From: Roseiarcus sp050015575
GTDB taxonomy: Bacteria > Pseudomonadota > Alphaproteobacteria > Rhizobiales > Beijerinckiaceae
Reading direction: 5' to 3'
Assembly: GCA_050015575.1 (NCBI GenBank)
Contig: JBEKBD010000027.1
Location: 1 to 42,653 of the forward strand
Length of the DNA: 42,653 nucleotides
Part shown: positions 16,588 to 25,582 of the stretch, one piece after another
Numbering within the stretch: the stretch's first letter is position 1
How the letters are laid out: every line of letters begins with the position of its first letter
The notes under the pieces: model-generated
Database searches by the model: none
What the model saw: the letters and a program-made list of their open reading frames with translations, nothing else
Told to the model about the DNA's origin: nothing
Translations under genes and position numbers: made by a program

Positions 16588-18021
16588 TCACGATCGACGC
16601 GCGCTTCTCGCGCGCGAGGTCGCCAGCGCTGAGCGCGACGGCGGCGGCCGGCGCCGCGGCGCCGGTCGCGCCGAGAAAGCGACGCCCGCGACGCGCTTCG
16701 GTTCGCTCTTGATCGGCGCGACCAGCGCTTCGAGATCGCCGCGGCGGTCGAACGCCGGCGCGCCGCTCGCCGACTTCGCCAGCGCCGCGACGATCGCCTG
16801 GGCTCCCTCGCCGGCCGGCGTTGGCGTCGCCATGCTCGCTTCGAGCTTCGCCTTGCCGGGCGTCCCGCCCGGCTCAAAGCTGAGCACGACAAGGTCGGCG
16901 AATGCGGCGCCGAAACGCGGCGGCTCCGCTCCCGCGCCGAAATCGCCGCCGAGCAGCGTTAGCCCGCTCGAGGCGTCGGCGCGCAGAGTCTCCGCGGTCT
17001 TGCCGTCGACGGTCGGATTGGCGCAGTCGGGCTCGGGAAGCGCGGTCAGCGCCTGGCCGGAAGCGACCATCAGGCCGGTCGCCGTCAGCGCGGGAGCGCT
17101 CGCCGGCGTCTTGGCGGCCGAATCCGCCGGTGCGTCGGCCGGCGCCTGCGCCGCCGTTGCGTTGGCCGGCGGGACTTTAACAACGTCGCGCCACGTCGGG
17201 CTCGACGGCGCGCGCGCCGACGCCGCGTCGAGGCTCGTCGCCGAGGAGGAGAACGGCTCGAACGAATTGGCGATCGCCAGGGCGACCTTGTCGAGGTCCG
17301 CCGCCTCGTCGTTCGGGTAGGAGAACGTGAAGCCGCGCAGCTCCGGCCCAGTCGCCCAGTTCGCCGGCGCCTTGGCGTAGCGCGTGTAGAACTTGCGCCC
17401 CGACACTTCGCCCGCCACGGCGAAGAATTCGTCGGCCTTCATCGCCTTGTAGGAAATCTTGCGCCCTTTCTCGTCGGCGGTCAGCTTGGCGTAGAGGGCG
17501 GCGAGATCGGCGTCGGCGCCGGTCCGTCGCGCGAAGGCCAAGGTGATCGACCCGCCGGCCTTTTCGAGCGCCACGGTGTCGCCGATCATCGCAATTTTGT
17601 CGAGGATCTTCAATGGCGCGCCGACGCGTACGCCGGAAGCGCGCTCGTCGACGAGCTCAAACCCGACCACCGCCCGCGCCTTTTGCGCGGCGGCCTTCAA
17701 CGCCGCCAGTTGCGGATCGGAAACCACGCCGTCGGCAGTCGCGTCGACGCTCTTCTGGTAGGCGAGGATGGAGTCGCGGGTGCGCTTGCCGAAGGCGCCG
17801 TCGATCGCGCCGTTGTAAAGGCCGAGCCAGCCGAGCGCGTCCTGAACCGCCTTGCGTTCCGCTTCCGGCATCGCCAGGAAGGAGGCCTTTTGCACCTCCA
17901 TTCGCGCGTCGACGCTCGGCGACGGCGTCGGCGCGGCGGCCTGGGCGAAAGCCGCGCAAGGCGCGCCGCACCCCGCCAGCAGCGCAACGAGGACGCCCCC
18001 CCAAAAGCGATATTTCCTCAC
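16588..18021 (-). CDS. Exported peptidoglycan-binding-domain protein, probable frameshift near its end
   Basis: Signal-bearing protein of 477 residues as read. The N-terminus MRKYRFWGGVLVALLAGCGA may be a lipoprotein signal (LAGC) or be cleaved later at AFAQA. Residues about 50-115 form a PG_binding_1 domain (AVQDALGWLGLYNGAIDGAFGKRT...). The remainder is two unrecognised alpha/beta regions joined by a Pro/Ala linker near 290-325. The last 30 residues as read are Arg/Pro/Ser-rich and unlike the rest. In another frame from about 16680 the DNA reads FLGATGAAAP, then AREKRASIVTIVCRP, and stops at TGA 16570-16568, overlapping the murI start as ATGA. I infer one base missing around 16676-16681, either a sequencing error or a real mutation. 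A role in binding cell-wall glycan is inferred from the domain. Confidence 0.75.
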   Translation of the reverse strand: MRKYRFWGGVLVALLAGCGAPCAAFAQAAAPTPSPSVDARMEVQKASFLAMPEAERKAVQDALGWLGLYNGAIDGAFGKRTRDSILAYQKSVDATADGVVSDPQLAALKAAAQKARAVVGFELVDERASGVRVGAPLKILDKIAMIGDTVALEKAGGSITLAFARRTGADADLAALYAKLTADEKGRKISYKAMKADEFFAVAGEVSGRKFYTRYAKAPANWATGPELRGFTFSYPNDEAADLDKVALAIANSFEPFSSSATSLDAASARAPSSPTWRDVVKVPPANATAAQAPADAPADSAAKTPASAPALTATGLMVASGQALTALPEPDCANPTVDGKTAETLRADASSGLTLLGGDFGAGAEPPRFGAAFADLVVLSFEPGGTPGKAKLEASMATPTPAGEGAQAIVAALAKSASGAPAFDRRGDLEALVAPIKSEPKRVAGVAFSARPAPRRRPPPSRSALATSRARSARRS

Positions 18022-18065
18022 TTCCCGCTCCCTCGACCGCGCGCGGCCATGTTAGCATTCGCCGT

Positions 18066-18100
18066 CCCGTAAGGACACCGCCGCTTGCCGTCCTTACGGG
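18066..18100. repeat. Inverted repeat with 11-bp arms in divergent promoter region
   Basis: CCCGTAAGGAC (18066-18076) and GTCCTTACGGG (18090-18100) are perfect reverse complements with a 13-base loop. They lie in the 142-bp gap between the divergent peptidoglycan-binding and alpha-2-macroglobulin genes. It may be an operator serving both genes or a hairpin in the leader of one. Confidence 0.55.
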
Positions 18101-18163
18101 TTGACGCGCCCAGCACGGCCGCCGGCGAGCCGATCGGCCGCCTCGAAAAACAAGGGTGGAGAC

Positions 18164-21100
18164 ATGCTTCGAGCCATTCGCCATTTCCTCGCCCTCGCGC
18201 TGCTGATCGCCGCTGGCGCCGCCCTTGCCGCCGAGGTCAAACCCTACGCGCGAGAAGACCTCGCCAGCGACGCCGTGCGGCTCGCCGAAACCTTGCGCAA
18301 GGAAACGGCCGAGATCGGCGCGAAAATCAAGGGCAAGAGCGTCGAGCAATTGCGCAGGGACGCCGCCGCCGCGGTCGTCGCCGCCAATTTCAAGGACGCC
18401 AGCGCGCTCATCGGCGCGGCTGTCGCCGGCGCCCCCAAGGACGCCGGCTCGTGGCTGGCGCTCGCCCGACTCGGCGCGCAGGCGGACAACGCGCAGGCCG
18501 ACGGCCGCTACGACATGGTTCAACGCGGCCAGACCGCCGCCTACGCCGCCTATCAGCGCGCCAGCGGCGCCGCCGAGCAGGCCGTGGCCCTCGCGTTGCT
18601 CGGCGATCTCTTCGCTCGCCACGAGACCTGGCGCCCCGCCCTCGACGCCTATCGCGCCAGCCTCGACCGGCGCGACGACGAAGACACGCGCAAAATCTAC
18701 GAGGACATGCGCGAGAAGCACGGCTTCCGCATTCTCGACTACAAGGTCGACAACGAATCCTCGGCGCCGCGGGTCTGCTTCAGCTTCTCCGAGTCGCTCG
18801 CGCGCAAGACCGACTTTGCGCCCTACATCGCCGTCGCCGGCGCCGCCAATGCGGCCATTTCCAGCGAAGATCAGCAGATATGCGTCGAAGGCCTCAAGCA
18901 CGGCGAGCGCTACGCCATCGTCGTCCGCGAGGGCCTGCCATCGGCGGTCGGCGAGTCGCTGCTCAAGTCGGCCGACTACGAAATCTACGTGCGCGACCGT
19001 TCGCCGCAGGCGCATTTCGCCGGCAAGGCCTACGTGCTGCCACGCCAGGGCCAGCTCGGCGCGCCGCTGACCACCGTCAACACGTCGAAGGTCGCCGTCG
19101 AAGTCTACCGCATCGGCGACCGCAATCTCATCGCCCAGACTTCGCGCGACGATTTCCTCAAGCCGATCACGCCCTCGCGGGCGAGCGAGATCGAGTCCCA
19201 GGACGGCGTGAAGGTGTGGAGCGGCTCGATGGACGTCGCGTCCGAACTCAACAAGGACGTCGTCACCGATTTTCCGCTTCTTCAGGCGGTCGGCAAGCTG
19301 CAGCCCGGCGTCTATCTCGTCACCGCTCGCCCGTGGAAAGGCGCGACCGCGCCAAACGGCGAATCCTCCGACGAAGGGGAAGACGCGGCCGTGGCGACGC
19401 AGTGGATGGTCGTCTCCGACCTCGGCCTGACAACGCTCTCGGGCGACGACGGGGTGCACGCGTCGGTGCGGTCTCTCGCCACCGCCGCCCCGGTCGCCGG
19501 CGTCGAAGTGCGCCTCATCGCGCGCAACAACGAAGTGCTGGCGAGCAAGGTGACCGGGGACGACGGGCGCGTCGATTTCGACCCCGGGTTGTCGCGTGGG
19601 GTCGGCGGGTCCGCGCCGGGCCTGCTGGTGGCGACGCTCGGCGACGATTACGGCTTCCTCAATCTGACGCAGAGCGCCTTCGATCTGACCGATCGCGGCG
19701 TTTCTGGGCGCGAGGCGCCCGGCGCGCTCGATGCGTTCCTCTATACCGAGCGCGGCGTCTATCGCTCCGGCGAGACGGTGTTCGTCGCCGCGCTGCTGCG
19801 CGACGCCAAGGGCGAGGCCAAGGGCGGTCTGCCGCTGACGCTGGTGGTCAAGCGTCCTGACGGCGTCGAATACAAGCGCGCGAGCGTCGCCGATCAGGGG
19901 CTCGGCGGGCGCACTCTCGCCGTGCCGCTCGTCTCCGACGCGATGGCCGGCAAATGGGAGATCGACGCCTACGTCGATCCCAAGGCGCCCAGCATCGGGC
20001 ACGCCGAATTCCTGCTCGACGATTATGTCCCCGAGCGCCTCGACTTCGTTGTGAAGACCGCCAAGCCGGCGGCGGCGCCAGGCGAGCCGATCGACTTTTC
20101 GCTCGATGCGCATTTTCTCTACGGCGCGCCGGCCGCCGGCCTCGACGTCACCGGCGCGGTGCGTCTGGAAGCGGTCGAAGGCTCGGCGATCGCCGGCCAT
20201 CCCGGCTTCGTCGGCGGCTTGACCGACGACGAGTTCACCACGGTCGAACAACAGTTCGCCGACAAGGTCCAGACCGACGCCAAGGGCCACGCCGATCTCT
20301 CCGTCGACCTCCCCGAGGGCGCGGCCGCCAAGCCGCTCGAGGCGAAGGTCATCGTCGACGTCGCCGAGTCCGGCGGCCGGACGGTCGAACGCGTCGTAAC
20401 CTTGCCGGTGCGCGCCAAGGGCGTGACGATCGGCGTCAAGGAGGATTTCGACGAAAGCCTCGGCGAGGGCGAGGCCGCGACCTTCGAGGCGATCGCCGTC
20501 GCACCCGACGGCGCGCTCACCGCTCGCAAGGGCGTCGCGTGGTCGCTCTACAAGATCAGCAACGATTACCAATGGTTTAATTCCGACGGACGCTGGAGTT
20601 ACGAACCAGTCAAGTCCTCGACGCGGATCGCCGAAGGTAACGTCGACATCGGCGCCGACTCGCCGGCGAAAATCAGCGCTAAGGTCGGCTGGGGCCGCCA
20701 CCGGCTCGACGTCAAGACGCCCGAAGGTGAACAGACCAGCATCGCTTTCGACGTCGGCTGGTCGGGTACGGCGAGCGCCGATACGCCCGACAACGTGGTG
20801 GTGACGCTCGACAAAGCGAGCTACGCCGCCGGCGAAGAAGCTAAGCTGCGCATCGCCTCGCATTTCCAGGGCACGGCGACGGTCGTCCTGGTCGGCGACA
20901 AGCTCGAACGCTTCATCGACGTCGATCTCGCCGAAGGCGACACGGTGGTTCCCTTCAAAGTCGGCTCGGATTGGGGCGCGGGCGCCTACGCGGTGGCGCT
21001 GACGCATCGTCCGCTCGACGTCAAGGCCAAGCGCATGCCCGGGCGTGCGCTGGGTCTGGCGTGGTTCAGCATCGACGAGGGCTCGCATAAGCTCGACGTC

Positions 21101-23419
21101 GCCATCGGCGCGCCGGAGAAGGCCCGGCCGCGCCAGTCCCTGAGTCTGCCGATCAAGATCGGCGGCCTCGCCGCCGGCGAAGAGGCCGAGGTCACGGCAG
21201 CCGCGGTCGACGTCGGCATCCTCAATTTGACGCGCTACAAGACGCCGGATCCCAGCGGCTTCTTCTTCGGCCAGCGCAAGCTCGCCGTCGAAATCCGCGA
21301 TCTCTACGGGATGCTGATCGACGGCATGGGCGGCGTCGCCGGTCCGCTGCAAATCGGCGGCGACAACGCCGGCGCGCTGGAAGGCAATCTGCCGACCCAG
21401 CCGCCGCTGGCGCTCTATTCCGGCGTCGCCAAGGTCGGCGCCGACGGCGCGGCCAACGTCTCCTTTGACCTTCCCGCCTTCAACGGCTCGCTCAGGGTGA
21501 TGGCGGTCGCTTGGTCGAAGAGCAAGGTCGGCGCGGCGGAGGCGAACGTGATCGTGCGCGATCCCGTCGTCGTTACGGCGACGCTGCCGCGGTTCCTCGA
21601 TCTCGGCGACCGATCGCAGATGCATGTCGACATCGACAACGTCGAGGGCGAAACCGGCGAATACAAGCTTGATCTCGACATTCACGGGCCGCTGACCGCC
21701 GAAGCCGACGCCCTGACCCGCACGGTGACGCTCGCCGCGCATCAGCGCGCCTCGGTCACGATGCCGATCGCCGCCGCCGGGGTGGGAACCGCGACCCTCG
21801 ACCTCAAGGTCACCAGCCCCGGCCTCACCGCGACCCAGCGGTTCTCGCTCGGCGTCGCGGCGGGCGCGCCCGACGTCTACCGCCGCACGATCGAGCCTCT
21901 GCCGCCCGGCGCCAGCAAGACGATCGCCGACGATCTCATCGCCGACTTCGTCCCCGGCACCGGATCGGTCTCCATCGCCGCTTCGCCGTTCGGCGCGCTC
22001 GACGCGCCCGCGCTGCTGCAGGCGCTCGAACGCTACCCCTACGGCTGCTCCGAGCAGACGATCAGCCGCGCCATGCCGCTGCTCTACGCCAATCGGCTCG
22101 CCGCGCTCGAAAATCTGGCGATCGACCCCGATCTCGACGGCCGGGTGAAAGACGCGATCGAGCGGGTGATGACGCGACAGAACTCGAGCGGCGCCTTCGG
22201 CCTTTGGGCCGCCGACAACGACAACGACGACCTTTGGCTCGACGCTTTCGTCGCCGATTTCCTGACGCGGGCGCGCGAACGCGGCTTCGCCGTGCCGCAA
22301 CAGGGTTTCGATTCGGCGCTCGACCACCTGCGGAACGAAGTGGTCAACGCGGCCGATCCGGGCGAGGGCGCGGGCGAACCGCTCGCCTATGCGCTTTATG
22401 TGCTGGCGCGCAACGGACGCCCGGTCATCGGCGATCTGCGCTATCTCGCCGACGCCAAACTCGCGGCCTTCCCCACGCCGATGGCCGAAGCCCAGGTTGG
22501 CGCCGCGCTCGCCATGCTCGGCGATCGCGCGCGCGCAGGCAAAGTGTTCGCCGCGGCCCTCGACGCGCTCGACGCCGAGCAAGACACCGGCTTTTCGCGG
22601 CCCGACTACGGCTCGTCGTTGCGCGACGGCGCGGCGGTTCTCGCGCTGATTGCAGAGGCCAACCTCACCGCGGGAGAAATCGCGGGCGATCCGATCGAGC
22701 GCGCTGGCGAGGCGGTCGATCACGCCCGCTCGATCCGCAGCTCCACCAGCACGCAGGAAGACACCTGGCTCACGATCGCCGCCGAAGCGCTCGCCGAACA
22801 TCAGAAGCTGAGCGTGTTCAGCGTCGACGGTCGGGCGGTCAACGGCGCGATCTATCGAAAGTGGAGCGGCTACGCGCTCGGCCAGAAGCTGATCGCCATC
22901 GCCAACACCGGCCAAGCGACCGCCAAGATCGTCACGACGACGTCCGGCGTTCCGCTCGTTCCCGAGCCGGCGGCGTCTCAGGGCTATGAACTGGAGCGCG
23001 CGTTCTACAAGCTCGACGGAACGAAAATCGACCTCAAGAGTCTGGCGCAGAACGAGCGCGTCGTCGTGGCGCTGAAGATCACCGAAAACGAAGCGCGCTA
23101 CGCCAAACTGCTTGTGGTCGACCGCTTGCCCGCTGGGTTCGAGATCGACAATCCCGCGCTGTTCGACAGCGGCTCGATCGACGCCTTCGCCTGGCTGAAG
23201 AGGGATATCGACCCCGTCCACGCCGAATATCGCGACGACCGGTTCGTCGCCGCATTCGATCGCGAGCCCGGCCAATCCGCCTTCTTCAGCATCGCTTATG
23301 TCGCGCGCGCCGTCGCGCCGGGCCACTACGTCTATCCGCCGGCGACCGCGGAGGACATGTATCGCCCCGATCGCTTCGGCCGCACCGGCTTTGGCTCGGT
23401 CGAGGTGACGGCGAAGTGA
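18164..23419 (+). CDS. Bacterial alpha-2-macroglobulin with thioester
   Basis: Periplasmic protease-trapping protein of 1751 residues from the ATG at 18164, which follows GGTGGAG and starts a Sec signal (MLRAIRHFLALALLIAAGA, then ALAA). It has the order of bacterial macroglobulins: MG domains in the N-terminal half, a bait-like region, an alpha-2-macroglobulin family block (SGVAKVGADGAANVSFDLPA), then a thioester domain with the CxEQ motif GCSEQ, the Cys at residue 1295, inside YPYGCSEQTISRAMPLLYAN. A C-terminal receptor-like domain ends the chain. There is no lipobox, so it should be soluble, unlike E. coli YfhM. It overlaps pbpC by 4 bp (GTGA), the classical pairing of this trap with a penicillin-binding protein. 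The usual view is defence when the envelope is breached. Confidence 0.93.
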   Translation: MLRAIRHFLALALLIAAGAALAAEVKPYAREDLASDAVRLAETLRKETAEIGAKIKGKSVEQLRRDAAAAVVAANFKDASALIGAAVAGAPKDAGSWLALARLGAQADNAQADGRYDMVQRGQTAAYAAYQRASGAAEQAVALALLGDLFARHETWRPALDAYRASLDRRDDEDTRKIYEDMREKHGFRILDYKVDNESSAPRVCFSFSESLARKTDFAPYIAVAGAANAAISSEDQQICVEGLKHGERYAIVVREGLPSAVGESLLKSADYEIYVRDRSPQAHFAGKAYVLPRQGQLGAPLTTVNTSKVAVEVYRIGDRNLIAQTSRDDFLKPITPSRASEIESQDGVKVWSGSMDVASELNKDVVTDFPLLQAVGKLQPGVYLVTARPWKGATAPNGESSDEGEDAAVATQWMVVSDLGLTTLSGDDGVHASVRSLATAAPVAGVEVRLIARNNEVLASKVTGDDGRVDFDPGLSRGVGGSAPGLLVATLGDDYGFLNLTQSAFDLTDRGVSGREAPGALDAFLYTERGVYRSGETVFVAALLRDAKGEAKGGLPLTLVVKRPDGVEYKRASVADQGLGGRTLAVPLVSDAMAGKWEIDAYVDPKAPSIGHAEFLLDDYVPERLDFVVKTAKPAAAPGEPIDFSLDAHFLYGAPAAGLDVTGAVRLEAVEGSAIAGHPGFVGGLTDDEFTTVEQQFADKVQTDAKGHADLSVDLPEGAAAKPLEAKVIVDVAESGGRTVERVVTLPVRAKGVTIGVKEDFDESLGEGEAATFEAIAVAPDGALTARKGVAWSLYKISNDYQWFNSDGRWSYEPVKSSTRIAEGNVDIGADSPAKISAKVGWGRHRLDVKTPEGEQTSIAFDVGWSGTASADTPDNVVVTLDKASYAAGEEAKLRIASHFQGTATVVLVGDKLERFIDVDLAEGDTVVPFKVGSDWGAGAYAVALTHRPLDVKAKRMPGRALGLAWFSIDEGSHKLDVAIGAPEKARPRQSLSLPIKIGGLAAGEEAEVTAAAVDVGILNLTRYKTPDPSGFFFGQRKLAVEIRDLYGMLIDGMGGVAGPLQIGGDNAGALEGNLPTQPPLALYSGVAKVGADGAANVSFDLPAFNGSLRVMAVAWSKSKVGAAEANVIVRDPVVVTATLPRFLDLGDRSQMHVDIDNVEGETGEYKLDLDIHGPLTAEADALTRTVTLAAHQRASVTMPIAAAGVGTATLDLKVTSPGLTATQRFSLGVAAGAPDVYRRTIEPLPPGASKTIADDLIADFVPGTGSVSIAASPFGALDAPALLQALERYPYGCSEQTISRAMPLLYANRLAALENLAIDPDLDGRVKDAIERVMTRQNSSGAFGLWAADNDNDDLWLDAFVADFLTRARERGFAVPQQGFDSALDHLRNEVVNAADPGEGAGEPLAYALYVLARNGRPVIGDLRYLADAKLAAFPTPMAEAQVGAALAMLGDRARAGKVFAAALDALDAEQDTGFSRPDYGSSLRDGAAVLALIAEANLTAGEIAGDPIERAGEAVDHARSIRSSTSTQEDTWLTIAAEALAEHQKLSVFSVDGRAVNGAIYRKWSGYALGQKLIAIANTGQATAKIVTTTSGVPLVPEPAASQGYELERAFYKLDGTKIDLKSLAQNERVVVALKITENEARYAKLLVVDRLPAGFEIDNPALFDSGSIDAFAWLKRDIDPVHAEYRDDRFVAAFDREPGQSAFFSIAYVARAVAPGHYVYPPATAEDMYRPDRFGRTGFGSVEVTAK

Positions 23420-25557
23420 GGCCGCGGCCGCCCTCCCCCCCTTCCGCCCTTGCGGGGAAAGGGCGGCCGCACGCCCTCGAACGCCGCGTATTCGCGTTTA
23501 TCGGCGCGCTCGCGTTCGTGTTGGGGCTGGGGCTGCCGGCGGCGTGGAACCTCTATCTCGAGAGCCTCGGGCCGCTCGATCTCGCCTCGTCCCGCGTCGG
23601 CTCGACGATCGTCGTCGATCGCAGCGGAAGGCTCCTGCGCGCGTTCACGCTGCCCGACGGGCGCTGGCGTCTTCCGACGACCGGCGGGGAGGTCGATCCG
23701 CGCTATCTCGCGATGCTGATCGCCTACGAGGACGGTCGCTTCTATGCGCACGACGGCGTCGATTGGCGCGCGATGGCGCGCGCTGCGGCGCAGTGGCTCG
23801 CGCGCGGCCATGTCGTCTCCGGCGGATCGACCCTGACGATGCAAGTGGCGCGGCTGATCGAGCCGCGCGACGATCGCGACCTCAGCGCCAAGCTCAGGCA
23901 GATGACCCGCGCCTGGCAGATGGAGCGGCGGCTCGCCAAATCGGGCGTCATCGACCGCTATCTCATGCTGGCGCCGTTCGGCGGCAATCTCGAAGGCGTC
24001 CGCGCCGCTTCGCTGGCCTATTTCGGCAAAGAGCCGCGCAAGCTGACCACCGGCGAAGCGGCGCTGCTCGTCGCTCTGCCGCAATCGCCGGAGTCGCGGC
24101 GCCCCGAACGTTTTTCCGAGGCGGCGCGCGTCGCCCGCGCGCGCGTGCTCGACCGCGCCGCGGCCCGCGGAATCATCACGCCGGAGGAAGCGAGCGCCGC
24201 CGAGCGGGAGCCGATTCCGCAGAGCCGCAAACCTTTTCCGACGCTCGCCGCGCACGCTGCGGAAGAAGCCGCAGCGGCCGATCCGGGCGGTCGTGTGCTG
24301 AAGCTCTCGATCGACGCGCGCCTGCAAGCCAAACTCGAGGCGCTCGTCAGTGAGGCGGTCGCGCGTCTCGGCCCCAAGCTCTCGGCGGCGATGGTCGTCA
24401 TCGACAACGCCAGCGGTGAAATCAGGGCGCGGATCGGCGCCGCCGGCTATTTCGACGCCGCGCGCGATGGCGCCGTCGACATGTCGCGGGCGCCGCGCTC
24501 GCCGGGCTCGGCGCTGAAACCCTTCATCTATGCGCTCGCCTTCGAGGAAGGCCTCGCGCATCCCGAAACCGTGCTGTTCGACCGGCCGGCGCGTTACGGC
24601 GCCTACGCGCCACAAAATTTCGACCTCGGCTATCAAGGCTCGGTGACGGCGCGCAAAGCGCTGCAAATGTCGCTCAACCTGCCAGCGATCGAATTGCTCG
24701 CCGACGTCGGGCCAATGAGCTTTCTCGCGCGATTGCACGGCGCGGGGGCCGAGGTCGTGCTGCCCAAGGACACGCCGATCGGCCTAGCGATCGGGCTCGG
24801 CGGCCTCGGAATTTCGTTGACCGACATCGCGCGGCTCTACGCCGGGCTGGCGCGCGGCGGCGAGGCGCCGGCATTGATCGAGCGGCTCGACGGCGCGCCG
24901 CCGATCATTGGACCCAAACGCGTCTCCGATCCCGTCGCCGCCTACTACATCCAAGACATCCTACGCGGCGCGCCGCCGCCCTCGAGCGCGTTGAGCGGCA
25001 GCATCGCCTTCAAGACCGGAACCTCCTACGGCTTTCGCGACGCGCTGGCGATCGGCTACGATGCGGGGACGACGATCGCGGTCTGGGTCGGACGCCCCGA
25101 CAACGGCCCGACGCCGGGCCTGATCGGACGCGAGGCCGCCGCGCCAATCTTGTTCGACGCGTTTGCGCGGCTCGGCCGCGAAATCGAACCGGTCCGCCCG
25201 CCCAAGGGGGTGCTGCGCGTCGCGGCAAGCGCCGACCTGCCGCCGCCGCTACGCTATTTGCGCAAAGACGCACCCAAGACGATCGCCGCGACCGCGGCCT
25301 CGCCGCTCAAGATCGCCTTTCCGCCCGACGGCGCGCGCATCGATCTCGGACTGAAGGACGGCGCGCGCGAGGAGACCTTGGCGCTCAAGGCGCTCGGCGG
25401 CGCTCTGCCCCTCACCTGGTTCGTCAACGGCGCGCCGATCGGGCAACCCGATGAGCGTCGTCAATTCGCATGGCGTCCGGACGGCGCCGGTTTCGCGCGC
25501 GTGTCGGTGATCGACGCCAACGGAGCGGCGGACTCGATCCTAGTTCGGCTGGAGTGA
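23416..25557 (+). CDS. pbpC: Penicillin-binding protein 1C
   Basis: Bifunctional inner-membrane peptidoglycan synthase-like protein of 713 residues. A TM (VFAFIGALAFVLGLGLPAAW) near residues 27-46 is followed by a GT51 transglycosylase with the catalytic Glu in YEDGRFYAHDGVD and the GGSTLTMQVARL block. The transpeptidase carries SPGSALKPF (SxxK), SLN and KTGTS. A C-terminal BiPBP_C beta domain (about 620-713) ends in SVIDANGAADSILVRLE. The GTG start at 23416 overlaps the macroglobulin stop; no ATG exists before the TM. Its first ~18 codons run through an 11-bp-arm inverted repeat (23424-23470), so the N-terminal tail is Pro/Arg-rich and probably not conserved. It likely repairs peptidoglycan alongside the macroglobulin. 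Confidence 0.94.
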   Translation: MRPRPPSPPSALAGKGRPHALERRVFAFIGALAFVLGLGLPAAWNLYLESLGPLDLASSRVGSTIVVDRSGRLLRAFTLPDGRWRLPTTGGEVDPRYLAMLIAYEDGRFYAHDGVDWRAMARAAAQWLARGHVVSGGSTLTMQVARLIEPRDDRDLSAKLRQMTRAWQMERRLAKSGVIDRYLMLAPFGGNLEGVRAASLAYFGKEPRKLTTGEAALLVALPQSPESRRPERFSEAARVARARVLDRAAARGIITPEEASAAEREPIPQSRKPFPTLAAHAAEEAAAADPGGRVLKLSIDARLQAKLEALVSEAVARLGPKLSAAMVVIDNASGEIRARIGAAGYFDAARDGAVDMSRAPRSPGSALKPFIYALAFEEGLAHPETVLFDRPARYGAYAPQNFDLGYQGSVTARKALQMSLNLPAIELLADVGPMSFLARLHGAGAEVVLPKDTPIGLAIGLGGLGISLTDIARLYAGLARGGEAPALIERLDGAPPIIGPKRVSDPVAAYYIQDILRGAPPPSSALSGSIAFKTGTSYGFRDALAIGYDAGTTIAVWVGRPDNGPTPGLIGREAAAPILFDAFARLGREIEPVRPPKGVLRVAASADLPPPLRYLRKDAPKTIAATAASPLKIAFPPDGARIDLGLKDGAREETLALKALGGALPLTWFVNGAPIGQPDERRQFAWRPDGAGFARVSVIDANGAADSILVRLE
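23424..23470. repeat. Inverted repeat inside the pbpC 5' end
   Basis: GCGGCCGCCCT (23424-23434) and AGGGCGGCCGC (23460-23470) are perfect reverse complements around a C-rich then GCGGGGAA core. The element looks like the intergenic G+C-rich hairpins of these genomes but here falls within the first codons of pbpC, just past the overlap with the macroglobulin gene. On the mRNA it could mask or stall initiation. Confidence 0.55.
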
Positions 25558-25582
25558 CGAAGCCGCGAAGACGACGCGCGCG

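Noticed and set aside
17657..23326. Very long minus-strand open frame (1889 codons) opposite the alpha-2-macroglobulin gene
   Set aside because: It is the antisense shadow of a high-G+C gene: Arg/Gly/Asp-rich, no recognisable domain, and it runs into the peptidoglycan-binding gene in the wrong frame.
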